From: Ooceraea biroi
Lineage: Eukaryota > Arthropoda > Insecta > Hymenoptera > Formicidae
Direction: 5' to 3'
Assembly: GCF_003672135.1 (NCBI RefSeq)
Contig: NC_039511.1
Coordinates: 5,916,464 to 5,980,463 of the forward strand
Length of the DNA stretch: 64,000 nt
The notes under the pieces are model-generated. The model worked only from the letters and a program-made list of their open reading frames with translations, searched no databases and was not told where the DNA came from. Numbering within the stretch: the stretch's first letter is position 1; each line of letters begins with the position of its first letter. Positions 12,218 through 26,969 of this stretch are shown here, one piece after another. Made by a program: the position numbers and the translations under genes.

Positions 12218-12313
12218 CCGTAGGATATACCAAGTTCGTAGGCCTTTTGGAGTGCGGAATTGTCGGCATGGTAGGTCGACCAGCTCTCACCTCGGCCGAC
12301 ATTTTTCTTTGTT
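12218..12313 (-). CDS. Possible juxtamembrane (stalk) exon, open in two frames
   Basis: This is a 96-base symmetric exon with acceptor TTGCAG (12315-12314) and donor GTAAGA. In the phase-1 frame it reads as a Pro/Thr/Arg-rich stalk (AEVRAGRPTMPTIPHSKRPT, then NLVYPT). It joins the membrane exon 9995-10180 in phase, giving ...VYPT-V-TPES. In the phase-2 frame it reads ESWSTYHADNSALQKAYELG and would join exon 4088-4208 or 6312-6480 in phase. The phase match to the membrane exon favours the first reading. No upstream exon was found with confidence. Confidence 0.4.
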
Positions 12314-15300
12314 CTGCAACTGAATGGAATTTCATCTTTGAGCTGACTTTGTAAACCTCGTTCTCCCTTTTAGCTAGTGCACAACATACGTTTCTCATAG
12401 AACATATAGCAGCGAATTAAAATAAAGAGAAAAGATGAAACAGAAAACAGAATCTAAATTTGATCAGAAATTTGGTACGTCAAATGGACATGTTTTCTGC
12501 ATTCGAATTCTGTTGCAGAGTAGTTACAGCAGAATACAATCAGAAAGGTCTTGTCGCGTAGCGATCCATCAAACTACGTTGCTGCCATCACTGACAAGTG
12601 TTCTGACGGCTTGTTATACGAGGGGGGAGTGCTGAATAACGAACGATTTTTACGTTTCTTGCGTAGGAATGCGCAGTTCACTCGCATCGAGTAGAATCGA
12701 TAGCCGGTAGACCTGCAGCTCTGATTTCAAAGTGCGATTTGCACACGCCAGGAATCAGTTGGCGATGTTCGCGCCTTGTCAGAGACGTGGAATTGCTGCC
12801 GTTATCCGCAGCACACAGGGAATCTCTGCGAGAATCGAATTTCTTCGCGAGAATCGTTTGATCGTCGAGTGTACTTGGTTACTCTGGGGATTTAAATTAT
12901 TTGGCGAGTGGCGAATATCGTAAGTTCGTAACATCGGATATTCCTGCATGAGCGTTATATTCGCGAGAGCAGTATTTATATAAGACGCCATATATATCAT
13001 ATTCCGCTATTATCTTTATCAAAGAATAGTTTGCTCGACATTATTCTATTTAATGAAAACTATGATTTTTTATGGATACAAGGCGATAAAATAAATATTA
13101 TACATCTCGTATCTTATTTTATCTTAATTGACGCTTCATTATTACTTCATTCATTATTATTAAGTATGTTTAACCCAAAGTACGATGACAATTACGGTGA
13201 GAAAGCTCTCTCCACATACAGTATGTTATACGTAATTGTAAAACATACAATTCATGATTACATTATCTCTATATCTATTTCAGTAATATTAAATATTCCA
13301 AGCTTTAATAAAATTATGTGAAAAGCTATGCAAAATACGAAAGCTTTTATTTTTAACTGCTCCCGTGCTTTTACTGAAAGTTGATTGTGATGAATTGCGT
13401 AAATACTTTTCATAAAAATTTCTGACAGCTGCCTTCTAAAAAGAAATGTGATTATAAAAAGTATTCAGCTTTCAAGGTATTTGTTTCCGCAGATAGCATT
13501 GTTTAATTATCAGAAACTTTTTCTCTACAAACGTATTCCAAACTTACTTTAAATGTAGCGTATTTTCTCTTTTAATTTCATGCAATTACGCGCGTATCTA
13601 TTACAGTATGTAATGGAAAAAACTATCGCTGATATTCTATTGATGATATCTAGTTGTAATAGCTGTAATAACAACCATCGAGATAGCCCATCGAGAATTT
13701 GCGATATCGCCGGACGTCGGAAGGAGATAATATAGGATAACGCGCGCGCGTAAGGCTTGCCCAGCTGGCTTAGCTAGGGCGTAGCACAATTACGAAGCGG
13801 TTAATCTCCAGTAGGTAGTAGGTACACATGAAAATTCCTCGTAAACGCGAATCAATTTCATGCGTTATTATCACGTTTTATTATCACGAGGTTATCAGGT
13901 TTTGTCAATCAATTCGCACACATTTGCCAATTCAACGTTCTTTTAAAGTGAGATATGCTTGTTAAGGAATTTATATGTTACGTAAGGACATTGTTTGGCC
14001 ACGCATTTGGAATTTGCTTATTTCTCAGCATCTTTTTCTTTAATCCACCATTTATGGCAGATTGGATTCTCGTTAGAACCCTAATATTGCCTGCAGGGTT
14101 TGGCGTATCTCTCTTCGACTGGTTTTTACCACCCTTATTTTTAGTTCGGTGGCTTGTCGAATATTGCTACTATAAATCGTTTGTAGATATATACAGCTCT
14201 GCTTACGCTCAAGCGCGAAGGAGCCTTAGCTGGTAATAATACTCGCGGGGAAAGGTATGCGAGGAAGGGCGCCGTTATCGTATCTCGGAAAACATCCCCG
14301 GACGCGCGTGAAGTTTTTTGCATTTGGGGGAGAATGTGCTGATCACCTAACTTTATGCGATATTACGAGGTAGATTGTGTTAGAGGGGAAAAAAAAGGTT
14401 GTTTTACTTGAGAGGGGGAAGAAGGTTAGCACAGGGATGCTTAATTGTGGAAAAAGATAAGGAATGGTAGTGGCACTATTTTTAGGAAATCCGAATTTAT
14501 TTCAAGGATTTAGGGCAGGAATATATATAAAACTTGCTTGGGTTGAAAAAACAGTGAATTTTGAGATGTTGGCACTGTTTCAGACATTGACAGGACTTTC
14601 ACGTTTCGGACCAGATTGCTTTATTAGCATCCAGATTAGCTACTAACTTTTAGTAAAGGGAGAAGTAATCTTCTTCTTTCGGTGCATGTTCGTGAAACTA
14701 GCCTATGAGGTTCTCTGGTCTCCGGAAAATAATAGTTACGACGTGCCTGTTATCTAAATAGGTCGACCATACTTGTATGAAAGATCTCATTTCACGGAAC
14801 ATATTCGCGTAAGACGAAAAGTCAATTCCCGAATTCTTCAGAGTTATCAATTGGATCGAAATGTAATCTTGCAAGGGAATCTTTCGGACGCTGAAACAGC
14901 ATATTTGTATGTGTAGGTTCTCCTACATAAAATTATTATAAATTTAAAGGACGGTGTATTATGGGGAAGAATATAATTATCTTGAAGTCAGAAAGAGACA
15001 TCTTTCTTGTATTATATATATTTTTGTATAAAAATTATTGTTATCAATGTTTTAGTCTTCCTGTAATTTATGTACTGTGTCTCGTGACGCGCAACTTAAG
15101 GGTCAGTGATAGCTAACAGCTTTATCTGCATTTCCCACATTTTGGAATACATGAACGGTATGTACGGCAGCGGGAAGTTGGTACTCCATACTGCCCCAAC
15201 ATCGTGGAATGTCAAGGTATTTACATCGCTTATGTATACGGGGTTCGTCGTATTCCGCTCTCGGAGCAGGCGAGATGTTTGGTCCAGGCCTGCATACGAC

Positions 15301-18300
15301 GCTCTGACAGGTTCGTAGTAGAGTGAGGTATACTCGCACTTGTACATATGCATGCGTGAATGCGAGTGTGAAGCACTAAGCATCCTAGCACCTTAGTTTA
15401 CGTACAGTGACACGCCACTGTATTTGATACTTGATATGAGATTAGAATCGAATATTCATCTGTCTCCTCATCTAACTTGTTTTATCAATCTAATTGATAC
15501 GGATTTAATCTTGAGAACTATTATTCTTTGATATGTATATCAATTTGGATTTCTATCTGATGAAACCATGAGCATTTTCTTTCCTAACGTATATTTCCTC
15601 TTTTCGCTTCTTATTACATTTTTCTTCTCCCTTTTTTCCTCCTTTTCCTTTTTTTTCCTTCTTTTTTTCTACTCGATAGAGCTTAAGTGAGGATCATATC
15701 CGATTACGGCAACGAACTTAATTCGACCGTAACGTTTAATTTCTGGAGCTATTTGTTGAACAGTTTGCAATCCGTTCTTGTTGCTAGATAAGAAATACTC
15801 ATGAAATAAAAACGAAGAAAATGTTACTTATTTCGTGAAGATGGATTGATACAAGTGATACACTATTTCAGGTCAGGGTTCATTCGATTGTAAAGAGGAG
15901 GTCGCTTAATCCGCATCATTTATCATGCATTCCATTATTTAGAGCAACCTCGATTATGTTGCAGATAAACACGATTTATCCAGCCTACTCTCTCACCTTC
16001 CGCTACTTCCGCTCCACGCTCTTGTTATCTTCCTTCGGGTCACGAACACGAAATCTCATCTTTGACCTTTAACTACATTACCAGCGAAATTAGAACTCAG
16101 AAACTGTTAATTCGCCACTTCTAAGTTAGTAAGGTCGTGGTCAAGGCTTAGCTAAACATCTCTAAGTTGTAGATGATTGAGATTGTTTGTTCTACCATTT
16201 ATAGATTAGAAAGGCAGAACATTGTTTAATGAGTTTAGCAACAGTCTCTCATTCCATTCACTTCTAACGTCTAGCACTAGATGAAATCGTTCTTCGTTAG
16301 CGTGTTTCGAGCGCCTTTGTCTATGTGGTTATCAATCGTAATTGCTTTTCATGAGAGATTCATTAATTCCTAGTAGCGCCAGTCTATTAATTTCCTGTCT
16401 ACAGAAACAGTCCACTATATCGCGACCTCATACGAGCCATGTTACTTGCACATGCATGCCGTGTCCTTTGAAGCTCGGGCAATGAACGTCACGTGACCGT
16501 AATTTTACCCCGAAATCGCTGGGAACAAAACGACACCGAGAAATGTGATCGTGACGCGAAACGGGGACCTAAACACGTCCTCGGTGATACGATTCCTGAA
16601 AATACACCCCTTTGTTCTCTTTGCTTCCTTCACAATATCCTGGAAGCAGGCAATAAAAAGACAGGAGATCAGGCAATGGAACATTGTGTTTGAGCGTTGA
16701 AACGTTAATTTTTCCAGGAAACGGTCGTCAAAAATATGAAAATATTAAATAACTGAGATTAAAGATAATATAAGAAAAAAAAATATAATTTAAAATATTA
16801 AACGATGTCGATAAAATATTTATAGTTCAAACTTGCAAAGTGGTATTTCGTTTGTTTCAGTGAAATTGATTGGCACAGTTTGCTAAAGAGACAGCGACCT
16901 TTTATAAAAACGTAGCGCTTTGTACATGGCCAAATTGTTGGTTTTTAATCTCGAGAATGTGAAAGGGTATCGATAAGTAACTTATTTTCAGATCCTTGCA
17001 GGCTTAGTGTAGAAAAGCATTTTTCTATGAAAATTGAACGAGCATTTTATCGAGAGGGAGATGGATACAGAATTTATTCCCCAGAAACGATTATCAGCGA
17101 GGACAAATTCTGTAATGTAAATACCTAAATCCACTTTTAATCTGTTATTCTTCAAAGCAAACATTTTGAAATTTTAATGCTCCTCTTTACTAAGTTTTTC
17201 TTGATCACGATCCTACTCGATTTTACAAAAAGTACTATACTTCATCTGATGTTGATTTCATTAATGGAATTGATGTTTCAGTAATTTATTATTACAAATT
17301 ATCCGCAGGAAGAATCGTATATAAATTATGGTTTTTTTTGTGATCGCGAGATAACTAAGTTACAATTTTTATGGGAAAAACGCATGAAAGCGAGCTACTG
17401 AGTATTTTTGTCGGAGCAAAAAGTCACTGCAGTACCCATCTATCTTTGTTTCTGTGATCGATAACTCTCGATACGTACGGATACGTTCAGGGGTTCGCAT
17501 ATTTTATTCGTTTAGGTCCAAAAGGACAGCCAGGTATTGAGATTTTTATAGTTCTTAGTTATACGAGGTCACCGTTGCACATTTACAAGTTAGACTTGAG
17601 ACCAGAGCAATTTCGGCCACCAACGTAAGTCTTGCATCCATTAGACGTTCGTAAAACGCTCTCCCGACCATTAAACCCCTAATGGTTTTAATGGCTATTA
17701 AGGTTCTCCTAGTGCGCCACATCTTACGACGAAAGAAAATGTAATTGATTAATCATGTAAGCATTTATGTTTAAGATTTTCTCATTAAAAAAAACATAAA
17801 AGTAGATTTACAGAGACATAAAACTGGAAATAACGTAATTAGACGATAGGAGAATATTCGCGCTTTGTTTTAGCTTGTTAGAAAGATAAATGATGAGAAA
17901 GGATGTACGTGGTAAATTTCAAAAAGTTGAAATCACTTTTTTCCTGTCAATGTGTATGTATGTGTGTGGCTGAGAGAATAATCCTTGCTTTTGCCAGAGC
18001 TTTTGTATCTCTTCAAAAGAAATTGCACAAAAGGTAAAAGGCAGTTGCCGCGTCCATTGCACATTCTTGAATTTATATTCTAAACGCGTGCTTCTTGGTC
18101 TCACAGTCTGCATGAGTTATATATTGCGTTCTCGCTCAATTTATTCAAGATTGAATCACTATATTACGTATATAGCATTATTTCGTATTACGAGTAAACT
18201 TTATGTTTTGAAGATATCTAGGTTAATATAAGATTTTTATTATTATCTAGAAGATTTTATATTGTATAGTATTGTTTTGTGACATTTTTTTTATTTTATC

Positions 18301-20570
18301 AAAACCAAGAATTGCACATACGATGGATTGTGTAATTCGTATATAATTGATGGATGGTTTGCATTTGTCGAATTAACTTAATCGTATGTATGTTAATTCT
18401 TGATTATAATCGTGAATTTTACCTCTGATAATTTACGATATTATGTCTCTGCTGGATTAATCTAGTTAATATAATTCATTTAGTGGATAATTTGTAACGG
18501 TTTATTTTTATGAATATTAAAGAAATATTTTAACGAAGCAATTTCCGGTGCACAAACATCTTCTACATTAATATTTGCAGTCAGACGACGAGAATATCTC
18601 TCGGTACTGGAATTCCTCGCTACCAGACATTTCCGCGAATCGTAACTGAAGAAAAGTTTTCTGTCGCAAAAATACCTCGCGGCAGACTCTGCGAAACAAC
18701 TAGTTTGATATGTTAATTATTCATAATTATTACATCATGATGTATGAGTACAAAGGAAGCGTGTTGTTGCGGCTATTGTTATAACTTATTTCTGAAATTA
18801 TATGAAATTATACATATACTTTTCTCTCTGTCGTGCGTAAAATTAATGATCCGTTTCATCTTCGAATCAAATAAAGCAAGAAGGATTATTAATGTTTAAT
18901 GTTGTCACATTAAACAGTTAATTCAGCGCGGACTGTGAAATTTGCCGTTGTAAGGTTGAAAGTGTTGTCTCACGCGGTCGAAGCTACATGTACGATGTCC
19001 TGGAAATTTATGACTTTTGCCAGGAACATGTATAGATACTTGTTTCTGGACCTATATGCGAAGTCTGCCGTTGTTCCCATAGTAAAGGACATGTTTGTCG
19101 ATAAAATGAAATATTACTTGGTCTTGCGGTTCAACACTTTATCTCCCTTGAGTTTTCTAATACCAAGATTTTTAGACAAACCTATTTTGTGTATAATTAT
19201 GGTATAGAATATTATGAATAGGAAAAATTATCTTCACTTTTATTTATTCATCATACTTCGTATTAAATGTTCAAAGTGCCTTGAATGTACTATAATATGA
19301 AAACCACGGGTATTATATAATTATACTTACTTATTTTTATAATTATTCTTCCTAGTATTTTTTTCATTTTATTGTAATTAACATACATAACTATCGTATG
19401 TATGTATGTATGTGTATGTAAGTATATTATATATCCGAAACTTCCAGCTACGGATTATTCCATTCGAATCCGGTGAAAAAGGATATGTGTTACAAAGTTT
19501 ACGTGCGCAGCATAGGAAGTATATACTCCCCCGTACCGTGGAAAAACTCGTAGACAAACGTCCGTGGTAATTTTTCCTCGGTTTATAGAGCGACATTACT
19601 TTCCACATGTGTCTTCGCCGTCTCGTTTTCACGGTCAGTTGCAATATTTTTTTCACTTGTCGGGACTTGAATTATAATTCAACGGCAGGACATCCTCAGT
19701 CAGGTATGCGCATACCAGAAGTATTAAATTCCGCATATCTCTGGTGAGATCTACTGTTATATTCTTATTATTAGCTCAGATCGCTATTTAATAAACACAT
19801 TCTTATGTCTCGACTTATCGATCACTTATAAATTACGCTTGTCAAAGAAAACGTGCGCTCTCTGTACAAAGAGCAACATGAACAGTGAGGTTTACCGTTA
19901 ATCAAGGTACTAGAGTTCGGCTTTGCTGAAATCTAATATTCTTCGGAAAATGAACGTGCATGAAAAAACATAGACATGTGTTGGTAATATTATTTTTAGG
20001 AAAATGGTTTTTCCTTGTTAAAATATAGATTAGATCGCAGATGATAGGAAATAATACGTAAGCCATAAGTGAATTTGATTGAGGATATATATATGTGTAT
20101 GTACTATCGAGTTTTTTCCATAGTTTGACCAGCATTTAGATGTATATTCTTATTTGCATTATGCATGCATTTATATGACATAAATACAAATTTTATTAAA
20201 AAATTTCAGTAAATCATTAAATATATTATATAGTAACATGAAATTTGGTATTCTATCATCTATCACTTAGTGCTCCATTACCACTAAAACGGAACAAAAC
20301 ACGGCCTTTCTCATGACCGCAGCTTCAGCGTAGAAATTTCCCTCGGGAAAGAGCCTTTCTGTTGAGTAGTATTTGAGTAAAAATACCGGGACGCGTTTTG
20401 TAGTTTCTGTCTCCTCACAATTTCAATGATATCATTCTATGATACTTTCCAACCAGATAGGATATCATAAAAAACATCTACCATGCAAGTGCAACCATGT
20501 TTGTCGCATCTGAATATGACTTTTCCTTTTCCCATTTTTCGTCTGACCGTATACACAGTAGACGAAACTC
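12314..20570. other. Long stretch without a supported gene
   Basis: This is probably intron or intergenic sequence upstream of the minus-strand membrane-protein gene. It contains AT-rich tracts, a T-rich pyrimidine tract near 15595-15670, and a (TATG)n run near 19395-19420. Open frames such as 13955-14236 (+, hydrophobic, 93 codons) have no splice or homology support. Confidence 0.35.
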
Positions 20571-20572
20571 AC

Positions 20573-20686
20573 ACATTTGTAAGTTCTTTTCCAGTTTGGC
20601 GTTGCCTTCTCGTTAACCCAGATCACTGATGTGGATTTATCCGAGTAGCGTGTTAGAGCCACATTAATGAGAAAATGTGATCTTAT
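20573..20686 (-). CDS. Weak candidate exon, unidentified
   Basis: On the minus strand a coding-like frame (VALTRYSDKSTSVIWVNEKA, then TPNWKRTYKC) ends in a consensus donor (TGT before GTGAGT). Its acceptor is poor, and its exit phase (0) does not fit exon 12218-12313. It may be an exon of a different transcript or chance. No family was recognised. Confidence 0.15.
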
Positions 20687-21158
20687 TCACTCCAATTTGA
20701 TCGGCCAGCTAAACGCAATTAAATACCTGTTTATTATTTATTATGTGCGCATGCTCTGTATGTGTATTTGCCTTTTAATCGATTTTAAAATTCTCTCACG
20801 CGAATACTTCCACTGTGCGTGTTCTCTGATTAATTAAAAAATGGATAAACTTCTCAATGGAAATTTTACACATCGCGTCACCCCGCAATCGTGCTAAATT
20901 ATTCTATTTATAACTGTAACTTGATTTATTATAACTTTCTCTGATATGAATAAAGAAAACTTGCAATTAAAAATTGTAATTGTTTAGCTCAAGTTGCAGC
21001 CATCGAAAACAATTAAAGCAAAAGAATAACAAAGAAGTTATAATATTATGATTACTTTAATATATTTATAATATATTTATGGAGTGTTAATAGATTCTCG
21101 CTTTTCCGTGATTTTACGATGCCAGAAAGACAGTACAATATGCTTCCGGCATGCTTGT

Positions 21159-21200
21159 GACATAATTATTACTGCAATTGTGCATAATTATTACTGCAAT
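21159..21200 (+). repeat. Short tandem duplication
   Basis: CATAATTATTACTGCAATTG is present twice in tandem. The function is unknown. Confidence 0.8.
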
Positions 21201-24200
21201 TGGGCGTCAGTCCAGTCGCTAATTGCGATTAGACGCTGCACAAAGACGTGGATGTCGGTGAATAAGAGCAGGAAATATTAATGAAAGTAGAACGAACGCG
21301 AGGGTTTAAAGCGCGGAGGTCGAAAGGGTGTAAAAAGGGTGAAAAACCAGCGTGAGCAACGCGAGAGAAAACTGAAACACTTTGCTTGAGCAGCGATCGA
21401 ATAAAAATGCTTTTACTGTTGTAGGTATCAAAGTCGAGATATTTCCACGTTACGGAAATGAGTCACGAATAGAAATTTTATAGCATTTCGCGTCAACGTC
21501 CTTTGCTTCCTTCGCACGCGTAGCTATTATTGATTAGTTATAATTAGCTTCTCACTTGAGTAACCTAGACAAAAGTAGTTTCTTATGTAACGAAATAATT
21601 CAACTTTACGATGTAGTAAAAAATGTAAAAATATCATTTGCTATATATTTTTCTAATATACTAAATAACATTTTATTATAATATATATGTGTGTATGCGT
21701 GCGCCTTTTATAATATGACAATAAAGTGAAACATTTTTCTTCGATTAGTCAATCGCGATATTGTTTCGCGGTTTACGATTTCACATATATTGAGACATAT
21801 ATTGTACATGTATGTACGCAATGATTTACGATAGCTCATCACAACTTCCAAAAAGTATTCTCAAAGGGAAACAGTGTGAGAGAATGCGTTGTGAGTTACC
21901 CAAAGTTCGTAAGTCTTGGTATTTCTGACACAATGTCTTCAAAGTTAGCAAGAATCGCAATAATGTTTGTAAATCGCTGGCTATGTATCTCTCTGTTAGC
22001 ATTTTATTTTCGACACTATTCATCGTGCCAAAAATTTGTCGTGTTTTATGGGACAACCGACACGTGCATGTGTTCTACATCGCAAATGTAGAGTGTGCCG
22101 CAGTTCGTTCCAACGTAATCAGGAAACTCATACATTTGTATGAGTACTGGAGATACACAAAAGTTTCTTTCCGAGAAAGCTCCATCATAAAAAGTCTGAT
22201 GACTATTTTGGAGGATTATCTCTTTTTCAGAGAGGAAACCGTTCTTCTTCGGAAAACATCACCAAAATACGTCATACATAGCGTACGTGTGAAATCGCCA
22301 CGCTGTGATGGAGCGTTATTTATTGTCAGAACCGATGAGTAATTGTTACGCGTACTGGCGTGTGTGTCGTGAGAGTGATCCATCGCGATCCACCTGTTGT
22401 ACTGTAATATATGGATCATTATAACACATTCCAAATAACGTATTCAGAAGAAATATCAGTGTCCGCATAATTCATGTGTATGATTATTCCCAAATGGATG
22501 GATATTCACAGTTGTATGATTGTGGTATCATCTATTGGATTTATTTTGTCGAAGTACTTCTCGAAATGAATGTTGCTACGGTATTAATGCAATGATTGGA
22601 TTGTAATTTCACACTCTACGTATCTAAAGGATACTTCGAATTAATCTGAGAGAAATTTTGTACAGCATAAATCTTCACACAGCATTTTTTACAAATTACA
22701 CAAAAACTGTGAAAATAATTTTAGAAAAAAGTTTGAGCATTCTAAAGTATAATATGTTTTATTATTTTTCTGTTCAAAGAGTCTAAAACGTGAGAGACGG
22801 GAAATAATTTATATAGGAGAAAGTAATACGATGCAAATTTAAATCAATACATATCATATCATATCGCAATTATTACACAAATATACGCCACAGTAGTAGT
22901 GTAAATTATCGATTAAACCGCAAAGAATATAGGATTCGTGAATTTAATAAAGAGTAGATTTAATAAAGACCCGCGATAATTCTATTCCGGTATGCAGGAG
23001 AGAGCAGCATTTTTTGTGCGGAATAATATCTGCGTTACGAAATTTGTGCATATTTCTTGAAAATATTGTTGGATAGTTCCCTTGTCAAGAGATCTGACAT
23101 AACCAGTGGAATATCTGAAATATAAAGGTCGCAGGTCGCGAGGCTACTTGAAATCGATGATTCACATTTCATCTGAACATCCTCGGAATCCAGCAAACTT
23201 CTTTTTACCCTTCTGTTTTTCAACCAGATTCTCATCCTATTTTTTTCTTATAAAGTTGAAGCTTTCGCCCTTCAGAGAATATTCTGCGATCTAAAGTAGA
23301 TTCTGGAAACAATTGGCGATCTCTCTCCGAGGAATTTTTTAGTTATTTGCATCAAAAAGATGCTGAGTAAATTTGATGTCCGTAAATTCTAGAGAAATAT
23401 TTGGAATGGACTGGAATATTTGGAAAATCTGTCAATTATTAATATTGCGTGAAATGATTAAAATGATTAAAAATAAAGTAATTAAAATGATATTGTGTTG
23501 CTATCTTTTCGCATATATAATATAACGCAAGTTCTATTATCTTATATCTTATTAATAACATCATAATTGAACTGAAAATGTCGATATTTATGATTTTTAC
23601 TTGAAATACAATACCAAGTAAAGTTCGCATATTCTCACATGGTTAGAAGAAAAGTTTCTTTTTAGTTTTATTTGTTATAACAAGACACTAAATCGCAAGT
23701 CGTCGAAGTTTCAGAAACTTTCGTCTTGGGAATATAAACTCGAGATGTATGCGCTTCTATGATAAGCGCAAATTAGATTTTCGTAATGAATGCTATAACA
23801 TGAATGATTGCGTAATTTAATAATTCGGCTTGCTTGCAGTTTGAGAGATATGAACTGGTTTCCCGCTACCCAGGCTGTTCTCTGATATCAGTCGCTCGCG
23901 GCATTAGTCCGTTATTAGTCGGATTGTAAATTTGACAGGACTTTTTATTGTCGTATGTCAAATTTGACATACGATCATCAAATTTAACGTTAACTACAAT
24001 GCACTTTATAGTATAGATTACTCATCCGTAATTTGTAAACGCATATTCAGTAAACACACAAGTGCTCTTCAGCAATACCAATAATATATATGTACGTAGA
24101 AAATGCAATATATATTTATCTGTCATATAATATCATCAATATAACATCGTGCATACGTAATAGTGTTTCGGATTTTTACCGTTATATTAAAATACATTAA

Positions 24201-26960
24201 AATTGAATAAAATATAATAAGGTTGTATAATAATAGTAGCCATTGATATTGGTACGTAAAATATCCTGTTAATTTTACTAAACGATTATAAGTTTTAATA
24301 AAATTGCACTTTTTACCCAATCGACGTTTCGATCGAGCTTCGCGTTTTATTTCCATCCGTCCATGTGGAAATGGAATTTTCGATTCAACACGATATTCAA
24401 TGATGTGGAAAAAGTAACGTTCATGCGATTTTGTTCAAGCACGAATTATTTGTTAAGCATGACATGTTGCCTTTTTGGTAATCTCTCTTTAATGCATATT
24501 CCACATATTCTCTTTATCCTTCTATTAAAAAATCTGCGCTTGAAAGAGACTCGTTAAAAAGCTGCAAAAATTTCACAATATAACAGAATTATTGCTCAAG
24601 CGCGGTATATTACAAGTCCTTTTATTTCTTTATTAACGATAAAACAGTTTCTCGCAGTTCTGTTCTTCGCTACGCAAAACAGTGATACAGAAAGCGGAAT
24701 GGGCGATTGCACGCGGAACGTGAAACGAACCGCCGCATAATAGCCAGCGAACAGTTTCATTTATCTGTTTGCCGTCCTTGCAAACCCGTCGATCCCCGTC
24801 GCTTCTATCTCTTTCGACCGAGAACTATTCTCGTCCTTCTATGTATCGCGCTTGGTCATCGCTCCGCGCTTTTCGATCCCCGTTCTCTTTCCGTCATTAT
24901 CGACGTTGTTGTCTGACTTGGCCTATTATCTTTTGTTCGTTGATATTTATTCGAGGGGGTGGTTGACGACACTGATTGCAGTACAACGGCGTGTTACTGC
25001 AATAACATTATTGTTGGTCAATTGATCCGTCAATAGCGATGTTGCTCCTTTACGCAAACATTCTCGCAGCGTACCTCCAAAGCGTGAATCCATCGCGTTG
25101 CAAAGCACGATCTATTTTCGTTACGATCGCATCGGAATTTCATGGGAAAAAGCGTAATAACTCGTAAAATCGTTCGCGGTTGTACGCTGGGATAAACTCA
25201 ACAAAGAACTTTGCGTTAGCTTTTCGCATTCTCCGAATATTTGAAATAATGCATAATTGTAGTTAGCAAATTAAATGTATTTGAAGAATCTTTTGTATAA
25301 AATCTTCTAAGTAACAAACGTCAATTCATTGTTAGACTAAGTTATGCTGATAATGTCAGAATGAAAGACTGAAATGGTTAATGTAGTTTTGGAAATAATT
25401 TCTGCAAAAGATTAATTAAACGTTGAATTTAGTATCAGTAATTCATGATCTAGGAGGAATATCGCAATATCCTAGTACACATGGTGCATGAAATTGCGGG
25501 ATGAGATGGTTAATTAAATGAATGGCTGGCACATAATTCGAGGAGATAGGCAGAGGTTCAGTTTCACTGTTGTGGACAAAGTACTTTGGCGCTTCGGATC
25601 TCGATGTAGATCAAATTGAAGGGATGCGACGACGACCGGAGAAAATGGCGTGTCTAGGAAAGCGTACTTGCGGACAAAGTGCTTCCTCTTCCGTGCTTAC
25701 GACTGACTTCTCGCCGCGCAATAATGTTCCTTTGTTTGCTGGATTGAATATTCTCAGTCACCAAATAAGAGACGGATATTTCCCTTTGATATTATAATTC
25801 ATAAAAATCTAGGTTTCAATCGTGAAGAGAGCAAAATTAATATGTTAAACGTGAGGAAAAGTATTGATTCTTTATGATGTGACAAAATATGCATAAAATC
25901 CACTGTTTAGAATAAAACTATTTTGACCGTGACAATAGCGATTTAATTAAACAAATTCTACACGGTTGATTTGTTGTGATTGAATATCAAGAGAATTTTA
26001 AAGAGGACATTTTTGAAAAATCAAAAAATAATTGAATATTTCATATTCGTTTTTACAATTCTGCTTCCGGCACAATGATGCTTTCAACATTCCTCTCCGG
26101 GGTATAAATTATAATTAATTGGAGCTTGTAGCTATGGGAGAGTCGCAGGTGCAACGTTTACCATTAGTGGGGGAGAATCCTTGTTCTGCTCCCTACTTTA
26201 AATATCGTAGTACCTCCGATATTGCTCGGTAAGCGGATATCACCCTCTTTTCCGTTTCGGTAAATTCCATGTCGTTACTGGGAACTAGGAAGCGGAACAA
26301 CTACGACCCTTCGGTGGTCTACTTTTTGAACGTGTCGGAGGATAAAGGCGAGGCGTGTCGGAGAGTACGCAGAGACGGACGCAGGAAAAAGGGGTAAAGT
26401 GACCATTATTGGCTTTCGGAAGTGCGCCTTCTGGAACGCCATGAAAAAGTAGTCAGACGGCAGTATTGCAGTGACAATTTTATGTTTCTCTTCCACGCGT
26501 TTTGCACAAAGTGCTTGCGCGTTTAAATCCAGAAAACATTGGTGATTTTGTGGGCATTTCTTACGCTTGACGGTGAATGACTAGAATGCTACAAAAATTG
26601 TTGTATCTCGTTTGTACTAATCATGCTTTATATACCATTCGCATTAATACAAATAATTCTAAATGCAAACAGAGATAATTAAAGAGCATTTCCATTCCCG
26701 TGAATCGCGTAGTTTTAAAGATTGGGTCAGAGATACGTTTAAATGTTTCCAGAGTTCGGAACATCGCCGGAGGCTTACAAATAAATGCATATCTTTGAGA
26801 ATTGCATTCTGTAAAGCGTCCCGCCTTCAACACAGTTTAGCATGATAAAATGATAAACATCCTCGAGGAAATAGAACTGGTTTGAAGCGATGTATAATAA
26901 TAAATGTACTGAAACTAGTCAGAAAGCAGTTAGAGTGGATAATACAAGATATTACAAGAA
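21201..26960. other. No supported gene
   Basis: AT-rich sequence. It holds one perfect 24-bp palindrome at 23951-23974 and a short basic frame at 26271-26399 (ATG to TAA, 42 codons) without further support. Confidence 0.35.
23951..23974. repeat. Perfect 24-bp palindrome
   Basis: TCGTATGTCAAA is followed directly by its exact reverse complement, with no spacer. It could be a dimeric binding site or a chance or replication-born palindrome. Confidence 0.8.
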
Positions 26961-26969
26961 GTATCAATA

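Noticed and set aside
13955..14236. 93-codon hydrophobic frame on the plus strand
   Set aside because: It is hydrophobic and could suggest a membrane protein, but the T-rich composition alone produces such residues. No splice signals, partner exon or family motif was seen.
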